From the NCBI RefSeq assembly GCF_017591425.1, contig NW_024464918.1, forward strand, positions 12,832,001 through 12,896,000: a DNA stretch of 64,000 nt, written 5' to 3'. Below the pieces are notes generated by a model. That model worked only from the letters and a program-made list of their open reading frames with translations, did not search any database and had not been told where the DNA came from. The first letter of the stretch is position 1; the number at the start of each line of letters is the position of its first letter. The translations under genes and the position numbers were made by a program. This stretch comes from Ochotona curzoniae. Lineage: Eukaryota; Chordata; Mammalia; Lagomorpha; Ochotonidae. Below, piece by piece: positions 1 to 11,800 of the stretch.

Positions 1-2255
1 ATGGAATCTTCTTCCAAGCATTGTCCTGTTTAATTTTACCTGAGTACTCAAAGGCAGCCACCGGAATCTGGCTCCTGTCCAACCTGCAAGTTTCTAAGTA
101 AAGAAAACTGCAATAGAGAAAACCAGGAAAGGTAGACACCCCGGGTATGTACCATGTGGGGAGGCCTACCCGAAACATGTACTATCCCATGTAAACATAC
201 AGACACAGACAGTGACAAAACACCAAGATAATACCACTTACAATCTTACCGACCTGGTCTTCTGATGAGGACGTATAAAGGTCAGGTTTGGGGGCTGCAC
301 CACTGCTACCCGCAGGCACCCTGGATGGATCGCCACAAACGCTGGCTCCCCAGCAAAGTAAGCGGTTTTCATGCTTTTATACCAAGTACTAACCGTTTGC
401 TCTTCCAAGTAAAGATTCTTTTCTCAGTACTTTGGATAAAGTCATATTTCAGGTGTCTTTAAGCATACTTACATGATGTGTCCTTTCAAATCGTTGCCTA
501 TTCAGAATGAAATTCCATTGCATTAACAATTTACCCTAGCCTTAGACATCAACAGAGTAATAAATGGGATGGAGAATTGGATCTGAAAATTGCTGTGTCA
601 GACTAAGAGCGAGCTGGCCAGGTGTTTCCTTGTGAGGGAACTTTGCAGAAGTAACCTTGTGATGTAAAGCAGGGAAAGTGAGTCGGAGAGGAGGCCTGCT
701 TCAACACAAATAACTTGCTTTAGTCTAACAGGAAGGAGACGGTGGGTTCGCATGCAGCTAAGAATAGCCTACCCATCAGCGCAAGTCAGAGCCTCGCTAA
801 CAGAAAAGAGGTATGAAATTCAGTGTCGCCAAGCTTTTCCGTGCCTACTCATGTAAGCCCAAAAATACTAGAGACTGAGAATTTTTAACTGAAATTCTAG
901 AATTTGTTGTTTCTGAATTCTGAGCTTAATAGCTCCTCTGGTTCCTGTGTAGGCAGATAAAACCTTATGTGATCTTCTAAGATCATTTAAGTTGGACTTC
1001 TAAATAAGGTGCACTCCAGTATGACTGAATTGCTCTGAAATGGAAGCAGAGCCCTAAAGTGCTTCTGGCACGAGCCACCAGTGTCTTTGTAAAGAAACAG
1101 ATCAACCATGAAGACAGTGGTGGGTCTGCCTGTTTCAGTGCATCTTCTAGAATACCTGTAGAAAAGGAGGCAGTGTAAGACTGGAGCTATAATCCCCACA
1201 TTTTGATGCTGCCATTGGCTGCCTTTAAAATACCACACTGTCCTAGGAAACTATCGCACCTTTATTCTTTAAGGAAATGAAGTAAAAGTGCAGTATTGGT
1301 GGCTGTCAAGCCATTTCCAACAAGTCTGTGTTGAGACCAACTGCCTCACACCACCATGCAAGCTGCCAACCTGTCACTCTCTTCTGCCCACTCCCGGACT
1401 CTGAGGACTCCTGCCTGCAGTTCGCAGTTTCAGCTTTGTGCACCACTGAGCTCGTGTGCACCTGTGCCTAGGCAGCAGCAGGTGCTTGTGGGTAAGCCCA
1501 GAGCAGGGATCACAGTGGACATCTGGCTGGAACTGCACCCCCTCGAGGAATAGTAAGAAACTGCAACTTCTTCCAATCTAGCGCAAAAAGCCTTTCGGTT
1601 GGTTCTTTTCATATGTCACAAGCAGCATGGACTGGGTCACTGCCACTAGCTGTTGGCTGTGGGCGTCCCTGGCAGTGGAGCAGCAGGTCTTGCCATGCTT
1701 CAGTGAAGTAGGAAAGCTGAGCTTTCAAAGTTTCCCCTTGGGTGAAAGGAAAAAGAAGGTAGGGAGTCCTATTTCTGGTTTTGGCTAATAGAGCTTAACT
1801 TTTGCATAAGAACACATTCCTAGCAAAAGACCTGAGACTTAGAAAATTAGAAAAAACTTTTGTTAGACTATTTATATCCCAAGAGGTTTGTAAAGGTACA
1901 GCACTACTAGTGACCAGTGCCCAACTACCCACTGCTAGCTTCGTTTCCATATTGAAAACTTTGAAGTATAAAAACAGAGCACATCCCCAGTAATTTTCTT
2001 AACGTTCTCACTCATGTCTCTGCCTCCTGAAGGATGTTTTAAGTAGTTACCTAAACACTAAGATTGTGTTGGCCCTGCCTTTGGGCAGGCTGGCAGCAAC
2101 TAATTCACTCATTTTTAGGAGCATGGCGCTCTACACTCCACAGGAGTAACTGGAAACCATCACCTCCTTGCCCTGAGCACCTTTTAATTGTGCAGTTCAC
2201 TGCTGGCCACTTCAGGTAGAAAGTGAACACACTTGCATTTAAAATGGTTTCCTCT
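1..2255. other. SINE-free flank downstream of TTC1
   Basis: 2.25 kb with no recognisable repeat or complete gene, which is unusual in this SINE-dense window. It could be 3' UTR or terminal intron of the convergent gene (PWWP2A by synteny) or simply unique spacer. Plus-strand AATAAA occurs near 559. Short ORFs on both strands match nothing I know. Confidence 0.35.
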
Positions 2256-2464
2256 TATTTGAAAGGCAATGATAAGACAGAAGGGGAGCTCTTCCATCAG
2301 CCAGACAGCCCCCAGTGCCTGGAACAGCTAATGCTGAGGCAGCTGGCAGGGACCCAAGTACTTGTGTCATGACCTGCTGCTTCAGGAAGCTGAATTAGGA
2401 GCACAGGAGCCACAGGATGTGGCTGTCCCAAGCAGCAACTTATCAGCTATGCCCAACATCCCTT
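2256..2464 (-). repeat. Old C-type SINE, minus
   Basis: Begins with the reversed tail (ttatttgaaaggcaa), then ctcttccatcagcc and a decayed body; strongly diverged, an older subfamily than the consensus copies. Confidence 0.6.
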
Positions 2465-2465
2465 G

Positions 2466-4629
2466 TACTTGCCATTTTAAAGGAGATCCAGGTGATGGAA
2501 GGAGTACAGAATAGCTTGGCTGAAGAGGATCAGGGTCTTCAAACAAGAGGACTTCCAGGAGATCCTACTGGGGCTGTGTGGGTGTGAAGTGCACAGCGTA
2601 TAGATACAAGTATTAGAGGCTAAGAGTCCAGTACCTATAAAGGAAGGCAGTATGAACAGCAGGTGAAGGAGCTGACCCCAGAAAGTGACAAAAACAAAAA
2701 ATCAGCCTGGGCTTGGGTTGGCAGCAGATGTGTGATGCAGTATCCAGATAAGGGTAGCTCCACTGAGCACGCACAGCTCTGGCCAGCTTAAGGGCACAGA
2801 AAGAAGGGGCAGGCCCCGGGCCAGTCCTTGGCATTCTATGCGCATCTCAGTTTCTACAGTGGTGGGGCGTAACTGGACTTTTAAGGAGACCAAGCCTGCT
2901 ATTAACTCGCGTAGCTGTCACCACAGCACTCTCGCCTCCTAGCATAGCCTTCCTCTCGGGTTGTAAAAGGCAGGATTGGCAGGCCTGTTTTACTCTTTTG
3001 CTTAGAGAATGTTGAAAAATAGGAGTGCTCATCAGAAGCTGGATGGGAGGTGGGATTAAGTCATAAGTTTATTTTGGAGCAAAAATTCTGAAGTCATGCG
3101 TACGAGGGAACTTTTCATAATACATTTTATATGAACTTTTGGGTTTCAACCATTTTGTACACCAAAATAAACTCACCTTTCCATTCTATTTTCAACAACA
3201 AAATGTTTTTCAACAGAAGTCCCCTTGTACATGTTCCAGTCAGGTTTATACCTGACTGCAAGCTCTGCATCCTCTCTCTAGCCAGTAAAACCCTTCTAGA
3301 AAGTCTGGTCTGAATCTGTTGGGTTCTAGTGTGAAATGTCATGGTAGACTTGGAGGCCAGCTCTGGCCTTACAAAGCAACAGCAAGGATCACCAAAGCCA
3401 GCATCGTTTCTCAAAGCAGCCCTCCTTTGCTTCAGCTCTACAGAATGTGACAGGAACTAGAGCTCTTCATTTATGTTAAATACACAAGTTTTTGTCCTAC
3501 CTGAGCAACAGGCATGGAGTGCAAACATTTCAGTGAAGCTCCGATGCAGGATCACGGTCACAGGGTCACAACATCCCTAAAGCTACTAACCACGGAGGCT
3601 CAGCCACTCCCCAACCTGCGAGTCCACACATGGTGTGATGGTCTCTACTCTGCATGGGCAGTTACTGGTAAAGTGAGAGGTGGCACTGTGGTCAAAGTGG
3701 AGTAAGGAGCAGAAGTCGGACACAATGTCAACACAAGCTCCCAAGCTGGGCGCAGTGCTCGCACTGGCAGAGAGGTGCATGTGGAAACTCAGAACAGTGA
3801 CCAGAACGGCAGCGGGTCCATGGTATGCAAAGAATGAACTCATCCACTCTGCACAGAAATTGGCACGAGTATGGATGAGTTCATGTCATAGCCCCAGTTT
3901 CCTGTGGAAACCCCTCCCAGTGAGGCTGCAGTGTGGGGCATACATACCGCAGACGGGACTCCTGGAAATAGCAGCCAGACGAGGCATGGAGACTGCAACT
4001 GAAGGACAAGGTGGCGACTGCAGAGCTTCAAGCAGCCCTTGAACTGTCCTAAGAGGCAATCTCAAAAGGAGTCAGATGCTTACAGGCCAGGCTGAGTGCT
4101 CCGGATCTCCGAACACTGAGCCTGGCTGCACGGTGATCCCTTTAGAGCACCTCTGTGCTGCACGGGTACAGATCCAGAACTCGCTGTTGAGAAGCCCTGG
4201 CTGTGCCGGCCCAATTCACCAGCAGTGTACCATTCCCTGAATAAACACCACTGCAAAAAGCTTGAGCAACCAGGCTCATGGATCCCAGGTTGGTGGGACA
4301 ATACACAGGGGACTCCCAGATGACCTCACTAACCTTAATCATGCAGATCCACTGCGTCTCATGCGTTTCAGGGACCATAATCATGAAAACCCTCTAGGCT
4401 AACATGAATTGCTTTCTGTGTCTTAAAAATTTCATTGAAATGATTAGTTTCTTAAATCTTAACGAGCTGGGGCCTAGCAGAGGAGGTATTTGAAAAAAAC
4501 AGGCATTAAAGGGCACCAAAGCTGAAGACTGCATAGTGACTGGCAATGCTTCACACTAAAGCCCTTCACCCATGCCGGAATGCGTTTTTAGTGGAATGGT
4601 GGGTACTGATGCTATTAAAAGTATAGGTT
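2466..4629. other. Unique sequence with a MITE fragment
   Basis: Apart from the mariner-type fragment at 3066-3139 no repeat is visible. Plus-strand AATAAA occurs near 3166 and 4240. A 120-codon plus-strand ORF (3680-4042) and its antisense ORFs have no recognisable domain. I cannot assign a gene. Confidence 0.35.
3066..3139 (+). mobile_element. Mariner-like MITE, right-hand part
   Basis: aagtttattttggagcaaaa ... cttttcataatac ... atgaacttt matches the interior and right terminus of the MITE family seen at 11.1, 25.1 and 62.7 kb. The left terminus is absent. Confidence 0.5.
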
Positions 4630-4960
4630 ACAGGCCTGGTGCAATGGTTCAATTGGCTAATCTTCCCCCTGCAAGCACTGGGGTCCCATGTGGGTGCTGG
4701 TTCATGTCCCAGTTGCTCCACTTCCCATCCAGCTCCCAGTTTGTGGCCTGGGAAAGCAGCAGATGGCCAGAAGCCTTGGGACCCTGCACCCACATGATGG
4801 ACCTGGAGGAGGTTCCTGGTTTCTGGCTTCAGATCAACCTAGTTCCAGCAGTTGTGGCCATTTGGGGAAATGAACCAAATGGAAGATGGAAGATATTTCT
4901 GTCTCTCCTTCTCCCTCTGTAAATCTGCCTTTCTGATAGGAAAAAAAAAATTTTTCAAAT
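4630..4960 (+). repeat. C-SINE, plus, full length
   Basis: tRNA-like head (gcctggtgcaatggttcaattggctaa), cccatccagctcc core, ttggggaaatgaacc and a ctctgtaaatctgcctttct tail ending in poly(A). Confidence 0.85.
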
Positions 4961-4977
4961 AAGAGTATAGGCACAGT

Positions 4978-5005
4978 TACTTGAAAAAAAGTTCATGGAG
5001 AATAC
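4978..5005 (+). mobile_element. Mariner-like MITE, left-terminus scrap
   Basis: tacttgaaaaaaagttcatgg is the left terminal repeat of the same MITE family; the rest has decayed. Confidence 0.35.
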
Positions 5006-5257
5006 ACATTATTTAGGGAATTTTGATCTGCCTGTTCATTTCCCCAATGCCCCTAGTGTTTATAACTGTGCGGTTAAAGCTGAGCTCTGGAAATTTAATC
5101 CAGGTCTCCCAGACTCAATCACTTCAATCATTATTGCTGCTTCCTAGGATCTATACTCCTAGAGTTGGCACTGAACCAGGCCCTCTGATGTAGATATTTT
5201 AACAGGAAGACCAAATGCTGCCTCCTATATTATCATCACCATCAAGATTTATACCTT

Positions 5258-5560
5258 AGGGGCAAACATTGTGGCACAGGAGGTTAAGCTGCCACCTACA
5301 GTGCTTGTAAACCACATGGGCAATGTTTGGAATTCTGGCTGCTTCCAATCCAGCTCCCTGCTAATGCTGCTGGGAAAGCAGCGGCAGATGGCCTAAGGGC
5401 TCAGGCCCTTGCGTCCCTTGGGAGACCCTGATGCAGTTCCAAGCTCCTGGTGTTAGCCTGCCCAACCCTGGCTGTTGGAGGCATTTGTGAAGTGACCCAG
5501 CAGATGGAAGATCTGTCACTCTGCCTTCAATAAAGAAGCCTTTTTCAAAAGCAAAAAATG
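5258..5560 (+). repeat. Old C-SINE, plus
   Basis: ggcaaacattgtggcacaggaggttaag head, tccagctccctgctaatg core, agcagatggaagatctgtc near the 3' end and an A-rich tail. Diverged. Confidence 0.75.
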
Positions 5561-5635
5561 TTTGTCGGTCAAGGCAATTCTAACAAAAGACTGGCAATTA
5601 TCTAAATACCCTTTAATGTTTGAATGTATGTAATG

Positions 5636-5840
5636 TGGGCAGGCATTCGGCATGCTGTTAAGACGTTACTTGGGGTGCCTGGGTTCAAGGGCAGAAGCTG
5701 CTCCTGACCCCAGCTTGCTGCTAATGAGCGCCTGGGGAGGCCGCGGGTGATGGATGGCTCAGGTGCTTGGCTTTCTGCCACCCACATGGGAGGCTTGGAT
5801 TGAGTTCTTCAATCCTGGCTATTCATATTCTTTGAAAAGT
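5636..5840 (+). repeat. Decayed C-SINE, plus, partial
   Basis: Head ggcattcggcatgctgttaagacg and cacccacatgggaggcttgg are recognisable; the 3' third is missing or unrecognisable. Confidence 0.5.
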
Positions 5841-5933
5841 AAACCAGTCATGGAAGTGCTCTTTTTTCCTGTCTTAAAAGTTTTTGAAGAATACATACAG
5901 TACAATTAACTTACAAGCAAACTATTATACTTT

Positions 5934-6000
5934 TGGGGGGTAGTGGTGATGGATTGCATGATAGAACCTTAAGTTGTACATTTTAGAAAAGGGGTGTGAT
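5934..6000 (+). repeat. Ancient LINE-1 3' end scrap
   Basis: tagtggtgatggattgcatga followed by ttaagttgtacattttagaa resembles the 3' ends of old mammalian L1 (L1M) elements. Short, so tentative. Confidence 0.35.
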
Positions 6001-6195
6001 AAAGCAGGATAAGCCACTGCTTGGGATGCCAGTATGCATACTGCAGTGCTGCTTACAGCTCGGTCTTCTGCTTACTGTCCGGCTTACTGTCCGCCCTCAG
6101 GGAGAAAGGCCACTCTCTTCACACACACGGCTCACTTTTGCAGCCTGTCAGGATTCTTCCTTTTTAATATTCAATTTAATTAGTTTAATATTTTT

Positions 6196-6492
6196 AAAGT
6201 TTTAATTCTTCCATGTGAAAGGCAGAGATCCAAACAGGGAAAAACATCTTCCATCTGCTGGTTCAGTATCTGAAATGTCTGCATCAACCAGGGCTGAGCC
6301 AGGCTCAAGCCAGGAACTCCACCTGCAGCTCTCTGGGTGGCAGGGACCCAAGTACCCGAGCCTGCCAAGGTGCGCAGCTCACAGGAAACTGAATCCAAAG
6401 TGGACTGAGGCGAGCCTTGGAGCAAACACTCCGTTATGGGAACCAGGTGCCCCAAGTGGTGCCTGAACTGCTGTGCCCAATGCTTACCCCCT
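6196..6492 (-). repeat. Old C-SINE, minus
   Basis: Reversed tail gtgaaaggcagagatcc, catcttccatctgctggttca, gcagggacccaagtaccc and a closing ctgtgcccaatgcttac. Confidence 0.7.
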
Positions 6493-6499
6493 TTCACGA

Positions 6500-8230
6500 A
6501 CAGAATCTGTATTTTATTCCACAGTTTGGAACCAGAGAATTCACAATATTAGATAAAAACAACTTGGTTTGAGCAAACTCACGTGTGCAGAGGTCGCTTT
6601 TCTGTCCTTTCCAGATGCAAGGCTGCACTTGTTCGATATCCTGAAAGGTTAAGGAGGTGGTGGAGGACAGGGACAGAGACGACACGGGGGCAGGCGTAGT
6701 GGAAGAGGGATGTCCCAGCCCACAGTGGAGTGCCGAGGACTGAATCCCGCCCCTGCTCCTGCTCCGACCTCCTGCTATGACATGCCCTGGGACACAGCCA
6801 CCCGAACTCTCCGATACTCATGAGGGGAACCAGGACAGAGGTCCTGGCTACTGGCTTCAGCAGATGTAACACCTGCTGCTCTTTCAAATGAACAAAACTA
6901 ACTAAAAAAAAAAAAAGAGAGAGAAGTCTAAGAAGCAAAATCTCTACATCCTGTATCAATAGTAGGTTCTAGCACCTTTTATCTGTTGTAAGCAAAGACA
7001 TTCATTTTCTGTTTGTTCCGTGAAGGCACCATGTAGTCCTTCAGGAGTCTCAACCACTGAGCTGTAATCTGATAACTAGCTCTCAACATGTAGGCCAGAG
7101 CTCCCCAAGGTTTCCAGACTCAGCTATCCGTGAGGCCCAAGCTGTTTTCACAGTGCCAGGCTCCCTGGCTAGTTTTCACTTTCACTTTGTTGTGAACTTT
7201 CCCACGCTGTAACATGCGAAGGACTGAGTCTCCAACAGAAGCCTGCTGTTTCCTATCAAAGCCACGCAGCCAGACTTTCACAAAAAGGTAAAATACTGCC
7301 GCTCTTGTGACCAAACTGTGTCTTTGCTTTGGGAAGATAATTTTTTCATTATGATATTAACATAAGATGTTTGCTATTTTAAAAGAGATTACCCATTTGA
7401 AACATTCCAGTGTTAATTTTCTAACATGGTAGATCCTGTGGAAGTGCCGTTTTTTCTAAGGGTCTTAGGCTCACGTCTGGACAGGTGCTGCTCGCGCGGG
7501 AAGCTGTCAGCAGAACACACCTACACACCATCAGCTTACACACAAGGTTCCTTACACAGCCAATGGGATTTTTCACATGCATTTTTGAGCAAACGGGACA
7601 CCACATTCAATGCAAAGATAGCAAAAATTTGCCACCCTTCTTTTGCCCACGTGTTTCAGAATGGGAGTCCGGTTTAGCAAATTGTACAGTTGAACATTAG
7701 GCCTCATCCCCTTGCCGGCTCCATTCAGGATGCTGGGGAATGGATCGCAAGAGCAGCACCATTCTTGACACTGGAGTGTGACTGCTGCGTGCCACACAGA
7801 GCTCACTCCCCAAACACACCTTGCACATCACTTCAAGACGGAGCAGAATGACAGACAGCTTTCACTAGCATCAATCACTGAGGCTCTGAAACCCAGAGGC
7901 TCCTGCAGTCTAAAAGAAAACGGCTTCGCTCGGCGCTCGCATCCCGCCAGTCCTGAACACAGCTGATTGAAGGCTGGAGTTGAGACTGATGGTTGGTGAG
8001 CTACACTGATCTACCGATCGTCTGCACAAACCTGCAGGGGCCAAGGCAGCTCGTGGGGCGGAATTTCCAGACCTGAGTGCACAGGAAGGTGGCAACCTCA
8101 GGATGCCAGGTAAAACGCCGGGCTGGTCTGTGGAATCCAGTCACTAACTGCTAAAGACCAATACTGCTAACAGAGTCAGAGATGTCTTCAATCTTCAACA
8201 TGATGGGGACAAAACTCACAACCCAGCCCA
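6500..8230. other. Unique spacer between SINE and TTC1 3' end
   Basis: 1.7 kb without recognised repeats or genes, between an old SINE and the TTC1 poly(A) signal. Would contain the end of a convergent transcript if one overlaps TTC1. Confidence 0.35.
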
Positions 8231-8234
8231 GACC

Positions 8235-8673
8235 AGCAGAGAAAGCTTTTATTACCACAGAGGAAATCGGGAGATGCTGGAGATTACACACGCAGAGCAG
8301 CTTTGATGACAGCGTGTGTGATGGGCAAGGGGCTGGCCAGGAGGGGCCTGTCAGCATGTCTGGGGAGTCTCCCACCTGTCAGGAAAGGGGTGTGTGTGGA
8401 GGGGTGAATGCAGACTTTCCTAGACAAAGGACAGCCAGTGCCAGGATCAACAGTCGCACACAGAACCTTAAAACCGAAATCAAATTAGGCTCACTAAATT
8501 AGGCAGTGCATTTACCTCGACGGCGACATGAGGAGGAGGGAGCACTAGGCTGCACTGTGTAGCCTTTCCTTCAGAGAAGAGGCTTTAAGTTAAATACTGG
8601 CAGGCCTCGCCCCCTGCTAACAGTAAGCAGCACACAATTTCCAAGGCAGCTCTTAACACTACTGGTATCTTTG
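8235..8673 (-). other. TTC1: TTC1 3' UTR
   Basis: About 440 nt between the TTC1 stop and the first minus-strand AATAAA. The stretch contains no SINE or LINE sequence, unlike its surroundings, which fits exonic sequence. The 3' end is inferred from the poly(A) signal, not observed. Confidence 0.75.
8248..8253 (-). terminator. TTC1 poly(A) signal AATAAA
   Basis: Plus strand TTTATT at these bases reads AATAAA on the minus strand, about 420 nt after the stop codon. Cleavage would be expected near 8225-8235. It is the first canonical hexamer downstream of the coding region. Confidence 0.7.
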
Positions 8674-8807
8674 TTATCTGTTATTATTTGGATTTTGAAC
8701 AAAATTGATAGAGTAGGAGCCAGTGGAAGAATCCTGTTTGATCTGGAAATTTTCGGTGGAGAGCCCAAAAGGTCGGAGAACCAAGTTCCCAAGATCTTTA
8801 AGTTTAC
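8674..8807 (-). CDS. TTC1: TTC1 exon 8, coding part (C-terminus and stop)
   Basis: 134 coding nt after a TTGCAG acceptor; completes Gly243 and encodes residues 244-286, ending [14 protein letters not shown] and TAA (8676-8674). The tail contains the conserved [16 protein letters not shown] block, which I recall as identical in human TTC1. The exon continues into the 3' UTR. Confidence 0.96.
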
Positions 8808-11800
8808 CTGCAATGTAAAAGCAAAAACTAAAATGAATACAAGAATAAGCAGAAGCCAAAAGACACCAACTGACCCTGCTTCAGGCTGACCATTCTGGAA
8901 GTCTCAGCTGAGCTGGGTGAATGAGTAGTTTCAATCATTTCTAAACCGTATTTTCTTTCTTCTTGCAGGATGGCTTCCAGTGGAGATCAGAATGAGGGTA
9001 GACAGACAGAGAACTCGCTAGCACATGGAGGGACAGATGCCGTCCCCCACCACGCCTGTTCGCAGCTTTTCTCCCTCGCACGCCTCTCACCTACAGTGAA
9101 GCTCAGCTCAAGAGAAAGAGGCATGCCCTTTAAACTTTTTAAAGGGGTCTCCCTCTTAAAGCGTGGGGAGAACTTGTGGTCTTGGTTTTAAGAACTAACC
9201 CCCAGACATGCACTGCGTTCAAAGAAAGGCTTGCTGTTCTTGGAGGAAACATTAACAGATGAAGGTTCCAGAACTTGGAATGACTGTTCTCCAGGCACTC
9301 CTCCCAAACCTCCCTGGCATCACTGTGCCCAGGGCACTGCTCGGGAAGGACAAGAGCAGAGTGTGGGCACCCAGCAACAGCAGAGGCTCGGACCCCAGCC
9401 CCAATGGATAGTCTAGGTGGGGGTCTCAATGAGCAAAGGCAACGCAGGACATCCTCAGGAAGACTGAGTGGTTGACTCTGACCTAGAACTTGGGCAGTGT
9501 GCCTCTGAGTTCAAGAAGAGCACAGGAAGGAAAAACCCATTTTACAGATGCCCACCTGTATGTCACTGCTGGGATACTCTTGGCTCTTGTGACGTGGAGT
9601 GGGGAGGCAGAGTCGGGGCAGCTGCCTGCTAGAGCAGCCTGTCCCAGGCTCCCCGCGCCCCTGGACAGAAGTAAGCCCAACCCAGAGAAGCACCTTGATG
9701 AACAAGCTACATCTTCACTTGGCATCAATTCTGGGAGGCACTGATAGCCAAGGAGAAAAAGTAGATGTCAGCCTTTGAAATTTCCACAGGATAGTGCGGA
9801 CACAGCTGCAAGAGGCCAAATGAGGCCTCTTCTACCCTGCCCAGGCACCAGGCAGCCTTTCTCGGAGTGGTGACACCCTGCTCTGACCTGCAGACCAGCA
9901 GGCAGCCTGAGATGCAAGAGCCTTCTGTGACTTGAGGCCGCTCCGCAGTGTGTGAAGTCGTCTAGTATCAGATGACAGAGTGCAAAGGGGGGAAGTCCTC
10001 CTTCACAGACCCGCACCTTGCCTACTGCCTGAAGGACCTGTCTGCCATGTAAAGCCTTGAGGATTAACCCTACAAAACTGTATTTCTCCAAACTCAGGGG
10101 ACAGAGCTGCTGCACCCTGGAGCCCATCAGCACATCAGTACTAACGCCACCAGCATCACCACAGCTGTCCCTACCCAAAGTCCTGGGCCAGGATTTCTCT
10201 GATGAGCAACCATGGCTCTGCACTGGCTCCCTAGCACGCACCACGCTACAGTGGACAACTACTGCTTCCCACCATCCCTTAGCCCCGCCACAGGGTTCAG
10301 AGTACTGGGCCAGTCCCAGGTTCCCTTGTAGCCATTTCTCCAATAAACAGCTGGTATTCTAATTCCATCTTGGCCCTCCTTTTCTCATAAAACCCAACCT
10401 AAAACACAGTATTTGTTTTTCTTTCTACTCCAGTAATTCTACCTTTATTCATCCCACAGTTGTACCAATTATTATTATTTTTTAAAAGATTTATTTATTT
10501 TTCAAAGATGGACTCCCAAAGAAACTTAACTATATCTCAACAATAGGATGTTGGACTCTTTGCCATTGTCCATTCCCACACTGATGGACATATGACTGTT
10601 TATGAAGAACTATACTATAGTAATAATACAGAGGAACTCAGTGGGAGGTGGGGGAACTTGGGGAGGGGATAAGGAAAATCCCAGGGCCTATGGAACTGTA
10701 TCATAAAAAGATAATAACAATTTTAAAAAGTAAAAAAGAAAAAAATTAAAAAGATTTATTTAGTTTTATTGGGAAGGCAGCTATATAGACAGAAGCAGGC
10801 AGAGAGGAAGATTTACCATTCACTGGTTCACTTCCAAAGTGGCTGCAATGGTCGGAGCTGAGCCAATCCCAACCCAGAACCCAGGAACTTCTTCCAGGTC
10901 TTTCATGCAAGTGCAGGGTGCCAAGGCTTTGGGCCATCTTCTGCTGTTTTCCCAGGCCACCACATGGGATCCCAGGTGTGCAAGGTGAGGACTAGCCACT
11001 AGGCCACCATGCCAAGCCCAGTTTCACCAATTACTACTTTCAGAATAACAGAACATAAAATGGGAAACTGTACTCAGCGAAGCCACACTGGAGAGTGATT
11101 CAAAAAGTTTGTGGAAAGTGGGAATAACGATGTTTTTTCTGATGCAGAAACATTTTGAAAACCCAAGCTTATTTTTTTCATAATAGTTTTTAATGAAAAT
11201 TTAAATCTCTTTGTATAGATTTCAAATTTCATTTATCTTTTAATTTCATTTTTATAAACTTTTGAAGTATGCCTGTACATATGGTACCTCCCAGGCAGCA
11301 GACACTAACAGGCCACGAGTAAAGAGTTCTCCACATCAGAGGAAACCTGAGATCACCTAATTCATCCATTATGTACTAGGGCCACACATGCGGACCGTTT
11401 GTGTGGTGGGAATAAAAATCTGTGACATGTTCTATACACAATTAAACTCTGACAGGAAGGGAACTCACAGAAAAAGCAGTTCCCATGCAGCTGACCTGTA
11501 ACTCTAAAGAGGATCTATGAGAGGAAAATTCTTGCTGGTTCAGGCAGGAAGGAGACTTGGCCCAATCTGTATAAAGTTTGCATCCGAGGGGCAAGTGCTA
11601 TGGCGTAGCAGCTCTGCTTTCACCTGCAGTGCTAGAGGGCCATACGCGTGCTGGTTCTAGTCCCAGCTGCTCAATTTCCAAGAGAGATCCCTGCTTATGT
11701 CCTGGGAAAGCAATGGAAGAGGGCTCAAGTGCTTCCTCTAACGCGGAAGCCCCGAAAGCAGCTTCTGGCTTCAGCCTGGCCCATCCCCTGGCCATTGCAG

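Noticed and set aside
3680..4042. 120-codon plus-strand ORF in the TTC1 downstream flank
   Set aside because: Overlaps several antisense ORFs of similar length; no domain and no codon-level sign of constraint that can be judged by eye.
9768..10343. 191-codon minus-strand ORF
   Set aside because: No recognisable domain, no Kozak or splice support, and it lies antisense to the candidate plus-strand exon in unique sequence. Likely a chance open frame in GC-richer DNA.
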